Positions 13,301 to 23,100 of a DNA stretch of 64,000 nt are shown piece after piece. The stretch spans positions 11,901,851 to 11,965,850 of the forward strand of contig NC_044030.1 in assembly GCF_900496995.4 (NCBI RefSeq), read 5' to 3'. A model generated the notes under the pieces. It made no database searches. It worked only from the letters and a program-made list of their open reading frames with translations, and was not told where the DNA came from. Positions within the stretch are counted from its first letter, which is position 1. Every line of letters begins with the position of its first letter. Both the position numbers and the translations under genes were made by a program. Origin of the DNA: Aquila chrysaetos chrysaetos (lineage: Eukaryota; Chordata; Aves; Accipitriformes; Accipitridae).

Positions 13301-16300
13301 TCTGACTTTAAACCTTGGCAACAGATTAACCCCAGTTGACAACTTCTGTTTCACAGGAACACAATTGAAAAATTTACCTTCTATATGGGAGCATAGGTGC
13401 CATTCCATAAGCTTTATTATCCCTCTCTTTTTTGCAAAGGCCATGACAACCTTCTCTCTCCTAATACTTTGTAGGAGTTTGTCTGCCTCTTCTTTTGGAT
13501 TTTTAGGAAAATGGCTTTCTATTTGCTACCATGGGAATCTGTTGGGGATTGACTACCATTAAAACTGAGTTCCAACAAAACCCTAGCAGAATCTAGCAGG
13601 TTTTTTGCATGAGACAGAGAGGAAATCCTGTAAGAGAAGTGGAAAAGAAAACCCACCTTTTTTTTTCTGCGGTGTGGTTGAGCACATTCTGGAGCATAAA
13701 ATTCCTGAACAAATGCACCTGAGGGATCCTGAAGAGACCAGTCTCTTGTCCTAGACAGTAAGAGTCAGTGCAGAAAACATAGGACAATGCCTAGTAGGAA
13801 TCATTGTCTCTCTTTATAATATCTGCCCAAAGACAAAAGGTATTGAACCGCCACTTTGCCACTACCTGTCCCACTTCAAGCATCCTCAGTGAAGGGAGGG
13901 AGGAAGAAAGGGTAGGAAGGAATAAATCTTACGGAAAAGTAAGCAGGAAATCCAACATTTTTCATAGCTAGCGTAACTACACACGAGCTGTAGCCCTATC
14001 CTTCATTTGTTTCTGGCTTTTTCGCTCAGATTGTGCCACAGAATAAGATGGAATAGGGCTTTACTTTTTTTTAACTTAGGCAGCATCCTTTGGTAAATCT
14101 GTGTGTAATGCCACAGGTTAACACAGTTGCATTGTTGTGTTAAGATATGGTGGTGTCAGGAGTACCCAAAGAGAATGGGATTCTTCATGCTGGTGAGATC
14201 GCAAGCATGGCTTTAGACCTTCTGGACATCTGCAAGACTTTTAAGATCCCACACAAGCCCAACACGCTCCTAAAGATAAGAGCAGGAATCCATTCAGGTA
14301 TGTTAAGAGGGCTGCAAAAGAGTCCTTCTCTGGTTTAACAAATGTTTCTGTAGGCATTTCCTCTCCATTAAAAGTGAAGTTAATTTCTTGACATGGGATG
14401 GAACACCTGATAGAGGTCATCCCAACAGAATAAATAATTGGATACCTGGAATATTTGGAACACAATGCAGAATGCAACATTGGAAACACCACATGGCCCC
14501 AGTACCTTTGCTGATGTGAGTGAGGACTGCCTTTCTGTATCTGTTAATTGTCCTTTTCAGCTGTTCTCTTCGCAAAATAATGAGTTGCTTCTTGACTCTT
14601 TGATCTAGCCTTCAATCTCAGTCTCCTAGCTCCCTGATCTAAGCTGATGTGTGATTGCAACTCCTTGATAGCCAGCCAGAGTTAGGCATATGCTATGCAG
14701 CCCAGCATCAGCAAACTAAGCAGCTTACATTGTCTCAGCAAGAGATCATATCTTCTCTATTTTAATTCCCCTGGGGCTGACATGAAGGAATTAAAATGGT
14801 CATTTTCTGCCTTCAGCAGGAGCAGGTTACTTCCTGTTCCTGTGTTGTGTTTTAACCCAGCCAGCAACTAAGCACTGCACAGCCACTGGCTCCCCCCGCA
14901 TCGGGATAGGGGAGAGAATTGAAAGGGTAAAAGTGAGAAAACTCGTGGGTTGAGGTAAAGACACTTTAACAGGTAAAGCAAAAGCCGTGCATGCATGCAA
15001 ACATGGCAAACCAAGGAATTATTTCACCACTTCCCATCGGCAGGCAGGTGTTCAGCCATCTCCAGGAAAGCAGGGCTCCATCACATGTAATTGTTACTTG
15101 GGAAGACAAACACCATAACTCTGAACGTCCCCCCTCCCTTCCTTCTTCCCCCAGCTTTATATGCTGAGCGTGACACCATATGGTCTGGAATATCCCTTGG
15201 GTCAGTTGGGGTCAGCTGTCCCAGCTGTGTCCCCTCACAAATTCTTGTGCACTCCCAGCCTACTTGCTGGTGGGGTGGGGTGAGAAGCAGAAAAGATCTC
15301 AACTCTGTGTAAGCACTGCTCTGCAATGAAAAACATCCCTGTATTATCAACACTGTTTCCAGCACAAATCCAAAACATAGCCCCATACCAGCTGCTATGG
15401 AAAAAATTAACTCTAACCCGCCAAAACCAGCACATCCTGCTTTTCCGTGTCATTAGTGAGCGTTGTGTGCACAACTCCTATTGGCAGCATTCCTATCTCA
15501 CTGCCCCTCAAAATATTCTGTTGTTGTGTTGAAACATGATTCTGCAAGTGCCTTAACTCATGCACACTACCTCCATCCCATCATCACTTCCCCCACCATT
15601 CTCCTCTGATGCTCTTTTGCAATTCCCTCCATGGCTCCGGAAGCCATCTGTAAGTCAGAGGTATAACCTGTATAAGACAATACTGACACTCAGTCTTCAT
15701 CTTGTTAATGAATGAGATATAAGGTAAGGTAGGAAGCAACCGTGAGGTTGTATGACTGATTATGTGATTTAAAACCACAAAATATATTGTTTTCTTTTCT
15801 TTAACAGGGGCAGTTGTAGCTGGAGTAGTTGGGACCAAAATGCCACGGTATTGTTTATTTGGAGATACTGTGAACACAGCTTCCAGGATGGAATCTACCA
15901 GTGAAGGTAACAAGGAACAAATTGTAGATGTGGTTTTGACCATCCCTTAATGAATTCTGAAAAAAATGCTATGCTGAGTTTTGAGTCCTGTCCTGTTCAA
16001 ATGACTGCAAGTCCCGTAAGCAGGGTGTTGATTTCTGGGTCCAATCTGCCTATGGGCAAATTACGCCAGTGATATTCTCTACAACCTTTGTAACAAGATC
16101 CCCTCATTCCCCAAGTCTCAACAGGAATTTTCATGGCTTTGAGGTTCTGTATAATAAAAAAAAGTAAGAATCAGATAAAATGAGAGGTAAGTGGTTATAC
16201 TAACTGTTTCTATTCCTTCCTGGCACCTAGCTGAATTTATAGTAAAAATATTTTCATAACTCCTCTCTTTCACTGATAACTTCCTGTAATGGAGAACACT

Positions 16301-19102
16301 AGAGATGGTAGGACACCATGGGAGCTGTGTCTGTCTTTAACCAGTATAGAAGATTATATATATGTCCTCCAGCAAAGAGATTAGGCAGAAAACTCTAATG
16401 ATTAAATAAGGGAGATATCCTCACTGTCACTTCTTCCCAGGACATAAGAGCTCCATGTTTAGTTAACAAGCTTCGTCTTTAGCCAGTATGACCATTTGAA
16501 CCTCAACTTCTGAAATATTTTAGCCTGATCTACAAGAACTGAAAAAGAAAAAAAAAAAGAAGAATGAGGGAGTGATTCAAGGTCAAACAACCTTGGTGTC
16601 TTGGTTTTGTTTCTTTCATTCATGAAATGAAGCTGAATAGTTTTATGGCACACGCTGCAATGCTTTGTAAATGGATTTGAATTAGGCAAAATCCAAGGTG
16701 TTTTCAAGTTTAACTTCATCATAAAAAGTGATGTTTTCAACATCTATCATGGCCCACTAAAAGCAAGGCAGAAAGGCAGAGGAGTGGTTTTACATTATGG
16801 CTTTGAAAGTTTAGCCTGGGGATTTGAGAATCAACCATGATCCATTCCTTCTCACTATTTTATAAATTTTTCCAAAGCAAATACTAGCCTGAGTGGAACA
16901 CATATAAATTTATTTTCCTTCTGTCAGTCTCCCAGATAACTCCTTTCCTTCTCCATCTCCTCCTTTCAGGTTCCTTCTATCATCTCATCTGAACTGCTTT
17001 AAAACTAATGCCTTCAAAATCTGCTTTCATCATTCTTCATATTTCATCTTTTGCTCTGTATGTCAGTCTATTTCTTATATGGCACATCAACACTAGGAAC
17101 TTAAGTATATAGACAGAGCTTCTTATCTTTTAAGCTTTTCTTTAATCTCCCTTTTTTTCCTGCCAGTACATTTGAGGATGTCAAATTACATTAACATACT
17201 TTAACCCTAAGATGATCACTTTAAAATAGGTTAATTAATTACTATTCGTGTAAATTAAAATTGCTATCAGCTGGAATCTGAGTGCTAGTGTCTTGTTCCC
17301 AAGCAGGATTACCAGTTAAAATATCATGTATCTAGTGGAAAGACTATTTCAGAGATATGTATCTGGATATGTTGAAACATATATTTCCTGGTCTACAGGG
17401 AGTATTTTGAGACTTTCAATAAAAAACATTTAAAAAAGAAAAAGTGGATCTACAAACCCATCATTTTTTGATATAAGAAAAGTCAATAGGACAATCTTAG
17501 CCGGCCCTACTATCATCTGGGATCTTTTTCAAACAAAGAAGCATAATGATTTACTCTGTCGCAGAATGATAAAAGCAGAAATCCTCTAAGGATATTTTGG
17601 TAATTTTCCAGTTTTTGGCAAGATTTGGCAAGATTTGCCTTTTCCTTGGCAAAAGTAGGAGTATTCAGAATTTATTTTATCTGTCCTCCTCCTTGGTCCT
17701 TCCTCCATCATTTGCAGAAGGCAAGACAGCCAGGGTTTACAGGAAGATAAATTCTTAACAGAGGAAAAATCACATTGTTTAAGAAGCTAATATTGTCTGG
17801 TTTTGTCAGACAGGGTTTTTTCCCCGTTTTTGTTTACAGGTTTGGAGGTAGAGCAAGGATGGCAGTTTTTTTAATGTTTAGACTTTGCTGAGAACTGTAT
17901 GTGCAAAGAAAGCACTGGCTCTTTATTGACCACAAGGTAGAACTATGTATGGTTTTCTTTGCAAGATGAAAAGGGTGCTCATCAGTAACTTCAGCCAGGC
18001 AGCTATGAAGAGTAGACAAATAATATTAGATGCAGGATGTGAAGAGTAGTATTTGTTGACAGCCACATATTTGTCCTGAGATGCTCTCACAAAGAGGCCA
18101 GGGTATTGGAGCTCGTGTGTGAACATTTCAAATAACAGAGGAATGAAAGCAATAAGACATGAAAAACGTGAAGTGGAATTCATTAATGAGTCTTGAAGTC
18201 TTTGAGACACAGAGGCAGACGGGTCTGTCTTAGATTATGTCTTAGATTAGATGTTTAAATTATTATGATAATATGACAATTGTCTCTCTTTCCAGCTCTT
18301 AAAATACAGTGCAGTTCAAGTGCATACCAGCTGTTGGAGCAGATTGGAGAGTATGTGTTAGTATGCCGAGGGAATTTACAAGTCAAGGTGTGTATGCAAC
18401 ATTTATACTCAGCTTTTCAGAGAGGAGAGTGTGAAAGTCCTCTGGAGTCTCTCAGTTTTAACCCATGCAGTCCTCTATGTCTCAGAGTCCTTGGGTTAGT
18501 CTATTTCCTGTCCCTGAAGAGAGCAGGCTCAAGTTTTAAACCAGGACAAATTCCACGGGCTTGTTCATGGGATAGCCCTGATAATTCAGAGATGAAGGAC
18601 TTAGCCAAACTTGGAACTACTGCATGGCATGTCACTTTGTCATAACTGCTTGAAATCAGAAAAGGTCATTCAGAGACATCAGAAATCATCATAAGAGTTC
18701 CATAAGAGGACTAACATACTTCTGGACCCAGTTTTGGATGGGACTTCAAAGAATTGTTCTAATCAATAGTGCTGCTGGTATCTTTTAAGGAAAAGTTTTA
18801 TGCCTCAGTTGTCCTGTATGTAAAATGGCTGACAGGCACATCAGTCTCCTTTTGGGACTTGCTCTGAGTTGTAATAAGAAGGTTATTAAACAAATTATGG
18901 GTAGTATTTTAACCCTGTGACTCATTTTCTTCCTTAGGGGAAAGGAGACATGGTAACATACTGGCTTGAAGGTAAGAAAGCCTCGGCCACCCAGAAGGCA
19001 GTCACCAGCACTTCTGTCACTCTTCAAGACCCCAAAACAGCTTCATTTAGTTTGATACCAGGTGTCCTTCCCAGTGATCCTCTCTCAAGTCCTCCTTACT
19101 AG
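1248..19102 (+). CDS. Receptor-type guanylyl cyclase, 3' part of gene (14 exons, 532 residues)
   Basis: Converts GTP to cGMP at a membrane. The coding exons are 1248-1334, 1602-1745, 2612-2733, 4379-4520, 8038-8086, 9006-9110, 10100-10219, 11088-11181, 12020-12107, 12875-13014, 14145-14297, 15808-15906, 18296-18387 and 18938-19102. All are bounded by AG/GT and join without a frame break. Counting from the first full codon, residues 1 to about 235 are a kinase homology domain (VAIKK lysine at 8, HGRLKSSN at 98-105, DYG at 118-120, APE at 146-148). Residues 256-315 are a coiled-coil hinge and 317 to about 490 are the cyclase domain. Metal aspartates are D318 and D362, guanine-selecting residues are E358 and C430, and N437 and R441 match the transition-state pair. 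The extracellular and membrane parts are upstream of the window. Family membership is certain. The paralogue is not assigned: it does not match what I remember of NPR1/2, GUCY2C, GUCY2D/F or GUCY2G. Confidence 0.93.
1602..1745 (+). CDS. Cyclase exon 2: kinase homology hinge region
   Basis: Encodes [14 protein letters not shown], then [18 protein letters not shown] and the end of the segment NWGF. This is the kinase N-lobe to C-lobe hinge. The EYC-x-KGSL motif is shared by receptor guanylyl cyclases. The exon starts and ends inside arginine codons, in phase with both neighbours. Confidence 0.92.
2612..2733 (+). CDS. Cyclase exon 3: catalytic-loop equivalent
   Basis: Encodes [20 protein letters not shown] followed by [15 protein letters not shown]. 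The usual kinase HRD triad is replaced by HGR, so the catalytic-base aspartate is absent, as in other receptor guanylyl cyclases. The exon ends one base into the aspartate codon of the DYG motif. The donor is gcag/gtaaag. Confidence 0.93.
4108..4168 (-). repeat. Old CR1 3'-end scrap
   Basis: The stretch with aatcataaaaaattctgat, then ggaagggccgtgtagttcaa, resembles the reversed CR1 tail (aatcat...ggttggaagggacc...agttcaac). It is only about 60 bases and well diverged, so the assignment is tentative. Confidence 0.45.
4379..4520 (+). CDS. Cyclase exon 4: activation segment
   Basis: Opens by completing the aspartate of [10 protein letters not shown] and runs through [15 protein letters not shown] to TTDIYS. 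It covers the metal-binding DYG, the activation segment and the APE motif. The segment between DYG and APE ([12 protein letters not shown]) is serine-rich. The acceptor is ttgcatgttag and the donor is acag/gtagtt. Confidence 0.92.
7440..7840 (+). repeat. Decayed repeat, copy 2
   Basis: Homologous to 345-812 but colinear rather than rearranged. The plus strand reads [18 protein letters not shown], a stop codon, then [10 protein letters not shown] and [13 protein letters not shown] in the same frame as copy 1. Differences fall largely as codon substitutions, which suggests both descend from a coding sequence. The acidic stretch followed by LTxxDL loosely recalls the C-terminal part of Tigger/pogo transposases, but this is weak. 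It lies in the 3.5 kb intron between cyclase exons 4 and 5. Confidence 0.7.
8038..8086 (+). CDS. Cyclase exon 5: short exon, kinase C-lobe helix
   Basis: A 49-base exon encoding [16 protein letters not shown]. With the previous exon it completes [12 protein letters not shown], the equivalent of the kinase DVWSFG helix. The acceptor is tattctgcag and the donor is cca/gtaagt, ending in phase 0. It is separated from exon 4 by 3.5 kb of intron, the longest in this gene. Confidence 0.88.
9006..9110 (+). CDS. Cyclase exon 6: cysteine- and proline-rich C-lobe segment
   Basis: A phase-0 exon of 35 codons. It begins [18 protein letters not shown] and ends with [11 protein letters not shown], placing four cysteines in two pairs (CC and CPC). 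The position corresponds to the RPxxP-containing C-lobe segment of other receptor cyclases, but the sequence is unlike them. The acceptor is ttttctctag and the donor is gag/gtgagt. Confidence 0.87.
10100..10219 (+). CDS. Cyclase exon 7: end of kinase homology domain
   Basis: A phase-0 exon of 40 codons containing [20 protein letters not shown] and ending in PVDMMMTL. The NPAQRPTF motif is the kinase subdomain XI signature (arginine for the C-lobe salt bridge). The acceptor is ccctgctgcag and the donor is ctg/gtaaat. Confidence 0.92.
11088..11181 (+). CDS. Cyclase exon 8: coiled-coil dimerization hinge
   Basis: Encodes [19 protein letters not shown] and then [10 protein letters not shown]. 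This is the charged helical linker between the kinase homology and cyclase domains that mediates dimerization in the family; the pattern ExLVxERTxxL...EKxKxDxLLY is diagnostic. The donor is tata/gtaagt, splitting a serine codon. Confidence 0.92.
11661..11712. repeat. Exact 26-base tandem duplication
   Basis: Positions 11661-11686 and 11687-11712 are identical (each begins aaaacactag and ends gttgacaaag). It lies in the intron between cyclase exons 8 and 9, next to an A-rich stretch. Perfect identity suggests a recent event. Confidence 0.95.
12020..12107 (+). CDS. Cyclase exon 9: entry to cyclase domain
   Basis: Encodes [20 protein letters not shown] and then SATIFF. The MLP...VAxxLxxG stretch ends the hinge, and ATIFF is the first strand of the class III cyclase fold, leading to the FSDIVGF motif split across the next junction. 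The donor is tcag/gtaaac. Confidence 0.93.
12875..13014 (+). CDS. Cyclase exon 10: catalytic core with both metal aspartates and guanine glutamate
   Basis: Encodes [19 protein letters not shown] through [12 protein letters not shown]318 and D362 (window numbering) are the two metal-binding aspartates. E358 in VETIGDA is the glutamate that selects guanine over adenine. The acceptor is gttttaacag and the donor is gcct/gtaagt. Confidence 0.95.
14145..14297 (+). CDS. Cyclase exon 11: middle of cyclase domain
   Basis: Completes the tyrosine of GDAYMVVSGVP, then encodes [18 protein letters not shown] and IRAGIHS. These are standard class III cyclase helices and the strand leading to the glycine turn. 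The exon ends one base into the next glycine codon (donor tcag/gtatgt). Confidence 0.94.
14843..15434. mobile_element. Solo LTR of an avian endogenous retrovirus
   Basis: It begins tgttgtgttttaacccagcc and ends ccagcaca, with 5-base target duplications tcctg on both sides (14838-14842 and 15435-15439). It is closely related along its length to the LTR at 52198-52789, and it shares both ends with the LTR at 48594-49176. There is no internal retroviral sequence. It lies in the intron between cyclase exons 11 and 12. The family is widespread in birds; I do not assign an exact subfamily name. Confidence 0.9.
15808..15906 (+). CDS. Cyclase exon 12: guanine cysteine and transition-state residues
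   Basis: Encodes [20 protein letters not shown] followed by [12 protein letters not shown]430 is the second guanine-specificity residue; N437 and R441 are the conserved asparagine and arginine that stabilise the transition state. All catalytic residues are intact, so the enzyme should be active. The acceptor follows a pyrimidine-rich tract ending in ttaacag. Confidence 0.95.
18296..18387 (+). CDS. Cyclase exon 13: C-terminal cyclase strands
   Basis: Encodes [20 protein letters not shown] and then VCRGNLQVK, the last helix and the RGxxxVKGKG strand of the cyclase domain. It ends in phase 0 (donor aag/gtgtgt). The adjoining sequence after the donor stays open for over 200 bases, but this is intron read-through. 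Confidence 0.92.
18938..19102 (+). CDS. Cyclase exon 14: last coding exon and C-terminal tail
   Basis: Encodes [12 protein letters not shown], ending the cyclase fold, then a tail of about 42 residues rich in serine, threonine and proline that ends SSPPY before a TAG stop at 19100-19102. A good splice donor (gaag/gtaaga, GT at 18972) lies directly after the fold, so an alternative C-terminus is possible. If that donor is always used, the tail is read-through and the real end is elsewhere. Confidence 0.78.
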   Translation, partial: GKGDMVTYWLEGKKASATQKAVTSTSVTLQDPKTASFSLIPGVLPSDPLSSPPY

Positions 19103-20148
19103 CCACTCACCAACTCCAGCACCCATCCTGCTTTCAGTCTGTTAGGTCATCCTCCTAAATTAGAAAGTAAGAAAAGAGATACTATGCCCCTTTGGCCTTG
19201 GGGATGTATTAGGTCAGACTTTATTCACAGGTATCTCTCTCCCACCAGTGGCAGAAAAAATACAAAAAAGCAAAAACTCACCTTCAGGAATAATACATAA
19301 GATTGGCACACCAACTACTAGGGCAGAAGGTACCTCCCCGTGTTACTTGTAGATTTGGTTTTGCTGGGTAGTGCCCTGCCAGCAGCCTCCACCACTTCAA
19401 AACCAGGTGCCTGGACATTCCAGCCTGTGAGCTGCTCCCACAGGAAAGAAGGAGACAGTGTAGTGTTGCTATTTAGCGGTATGATAAACCTTGTGGGTGT
19501 GATTGGTTTTGTTCTGTGAAAAGGAAAAATGAGTTGTGTATTGTGTTAAAAAGCAAGACCCACTGAAAGAGGAGGATGAAGCAGTGCAATCATAGTGGAT
19601 ATAAACTGAAATGAGAATCTGTGCTCCTGCTTCCGTTTCATCTCCATTGTCTGGAGCACAGAAAGAATTAAGAAGAAAATCCAGGGTATTTCTGTAGAGT
19701 CAACACTTAGTGATACCTGCCATCTTGGTAAAGAGGTTGAAAATCTCGGAAGAGAAATGAAAGACATTGCATGCTGTTGTTAAACAGAAGAGAGTCCATT
19801 ACAGCTGCTCTTGTCTTTGGCAGCTCTGGGATTTCTCTGAAAAACTGCTCTTAAAGTTAGCTTATATTATGGAATTGCTGTGACTAATGTAGCGGTGAAC
19901 CTACTATTGCTGGCTAGCTGTCTGACTGTGAAATCAGCCAGCCCTCTGAGTCACTGTGTAATTTAGGATACAGTTTAGAAAATGTCATTCCTGAGCAAGC
20001 ATTTCCTGTAAAGAGAGACCCATCACTACAAGTGGAGTTATCTGTTGTCAGGTATGGTTCTGTAAGCATTGCTGGTGTTGACTTTCTTTAAAGACAAAGC
20101 ATATGTACAGTGAACCCTCTTTATACTTCTTAGGGTTTTATTTATAGC

Positions 20149-20154
20149 AATAAA
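20149..20154 (+). terminator. Candidate polyadenylation signal for the cyclase gene
   Basis: An AATAAA hexamer about 1.05 kb after the stop codon; another sits at 20945-20950. No transcript data are available, so either or neither may be used. Confidence 0.25.
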
Positions 20155-23100
20155 TTACCATTCAGAGCTAATCTATTTTGAAGAGTTTAGCCAGTTCCTG
20201 TTGAACTGCTTAACAAACAGTCTAACAGGATTAGATATGTGAAATAGAGGAAGGAAGGATACCAAGAGTCACAGCAGTTCCACCATAATGTGAACTGGAC
20301 TGGCCAAAGCTAACTGGAAGGAGGTGAAAAGGAAGGACTATGAGTGACATAGCACCACTTACTCCTCCTCTATTCTGCTCCCTTACCTTCCAGTCTGTCC
20401 CCAGTCCTAGGTACAAGTACAAAACCACACACGTAGATGCATTTTTTCTGGTATAAATTTGTGTAGCTGAAACAAGCAGCTGCCTAGTTGTCCATGTTCC
20501 CATGTAGCTAGCATACTTTCAATGCTGAATATTTGCTGTGTGATAGTAATAGGAGAGTCACATTACAGTGCTTCTTCAGCTTCTGTGGGAAGTAAATGCA
20601 GTGGTAATGTTAGATTTCTCAGAGATGCCTAATAGAGGTAGAAAGCTAAATCCTTGTAAATTATGGAAGACTTATTCGAAATACACAAAAAAATACAGAA
20701 CATTCTGTCTCAGAAGTCTGTGGGAATACTGCCACTTGAATGGGACCAGAATCTTAGCAAGGGACATACACATAGCTGATCTTGTCACATGAGATCCCAA
20801 CAGAGAGTTCAGCCAAATTTTTAGAAATTAAAATTTTTAATGGTTTCACATTTTTTCCTAAACTTAAGAGATCCTTTTCTCTATTTTTTAAATTTCATAT
20901 TAGTACATGGTACAGTACAGTTACCTTATTTGTAATCTTAGCAAAATAAATCTTTCAGTTATCCAGAGGTCAGAGATGTCCTTTAATACAACCATTTCCT
21001 TTATCCAAATGCTACTTAGATGTTGTGAAACTCTGCTGTATTATAGTGCTGCATGATTTATAATATAGTTTTACATTATTCTTTTAACGAGTTAGCATTT
21101 TTTACATTTTTATTAGAAATGTGCATATCATAGGGTCTTTTATCAAATGTGAATGTGAAAGCATGCGCTTTGTTATATGTTCATCTGTAACAGTACTTTA
21201 GTTTTAACTGTTCTGCTTTATTTTAGTATTGTTTTTAGAATTAAAAGCTTTAAAATGAGTGTCTTCTGAGTTTAAAGTCTTCTAAATATAAATGATTGAT
21301 GAGTGACCATTAGCAAGCTTGTTGGATTGGCAGCCTTCACCACTGACTTGTTGTTGGGTAGTATTCAAATTCTGCTGGAGATAGTAGAGAGACTCTTGCT
21401 GACTTCAGGAGTCTTAGAGTCTGGTGGCTATCCACAGACGAGGTACAGCTTGAAGAACACCAGTGTCAGCCTACCTCTCTGTTTTGTTTTTACCTCTTGA
21501 TCCTCTCCTCAAACAGACCATCTCCAGAATGAGAACTAGATTATTGTCTAAGGACTGTTGAATTTGTGGTATCTCTCCTAAGACTTCAAGCCGTAGTTGT
21601 TATTAATGTCAGTTTGTCTGGTGACTGTGATAATATGAATGTTCTTCCTCCACAAGATAGAAGTACAGGGTAATGAACATTATAGATGCAAACAGGAGTG
21701 TCCTCAGTCAACTTACAAGTATTTAAGATTTATCTTAGGCATTTTGACAGATGTAGTCAATGGCTACAGCCTTATTTCATTGTCAACGACTGAAGCAATA
21801 GGCAAGTTTCAGCAACATGAGCTCTATTTGGTTACACAGATTTTTTCTAGAAGTTAGACACAATGCAGCAATCGTTAGAGATTGTATAACACAGTAAATT
21901 CAGCAAAGGTGGCTGCAGCATAAAGCCTGTGAGATGTGCTTTGCTTTTACCTCTTGGGGATGGCATAGCTGCAGAGATAATTTTTTTCTGTATTGTTGTG
22001 GCCACACAGGCATACATACATGTAATAATGTATCTATAGAATATATACAACATAGAGAAAATTATATATTATTATATACATAAAACATCTGGCTATAAAT
22101 ATAACTGTATAAGGAGAGGTTTGTGCAAATCAATACCCGGTGTAAGGACACAAAATTGTTGACATTTGTTGCCTCAGGCTTGAACTCTGCAAGCATCAGT
22201 TTTTGAATGCACCAAGGGAACACAGAGTGCTGCTCCACACAGAACTACATATACAAGGGCAGGTGGTCTTTATAGTACCTGCAAACCAAAATGCTGGTCC
22301 TTTTCACCACTCTAAATCTATGTCCTTGTGTGAGGCGGCACTTGTGACTGATACTGCAAATTCAGATCTGCAGAGTCCTGTTATAGCTCCTGGTATCTCT
22401 TGCTATCCAGGAAATGTAGCAAGGAAGTTTGCTGTGGCTAACACTGTTGCTGCTGACTAAGGTGCTGATGGCCTTGGCAATGTGGGAAAGCATTTACCAG
22501 CTGGTAAAGCTGAAGTATGATAACCAGCATGGTGCTCATCTGTGAGGTACTTTAAATCCACAGAGATTCACATCCCAGATGTGCAGTTAGTCAGCTCATC
22601 TAGCAAGTATTCTTTTCTAAAATGGCACTCTACACTGATAAATATGTGATGTATCCCTCCTTTCATAGAAGATTATATCCCTACCAGAAAATGGGTAAGC
22701 TAATAATAGAGCTGAAGAATGGAAGATGATATGTACTTTATAGATCATGTCAGTTCTTCACTCAGTGGCCATTCATTGTTTATGGTCATGCAAAACAATG
22801 CAGAGGATACTAATACTGTATTCATGGTGTGGTGATTCTATGGAAAGATTGTGCATTTTGTTTATTGTATCTCCATCTACATACAGGTGAGTATGCATGC
22901 AGGTACATTAAATAAATCACACAACTCAAAAACTGACTTATGAAAGTCTTTAATTAGATCGATAAACCTTCACTATATTGTTTCAGTTTGAACATTGAGA
23001 AACAGATTGAATAACCACAATATTTAAAAAAATCCCAACAAGTAAAAAAAAATGGTTAATGTATTTCCAGGTGTAAAACTTCCCAGATTTTATTCAAACC

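Noticed and set aside
18388-18645. Extension of the plus ORF beyond cyclase exon 13
   Set aside because: The exon ends at a good donor (aag/gtgtgt) and the next exon supplies the expected [12 protein letters not shown]. The extension is intron read-through.
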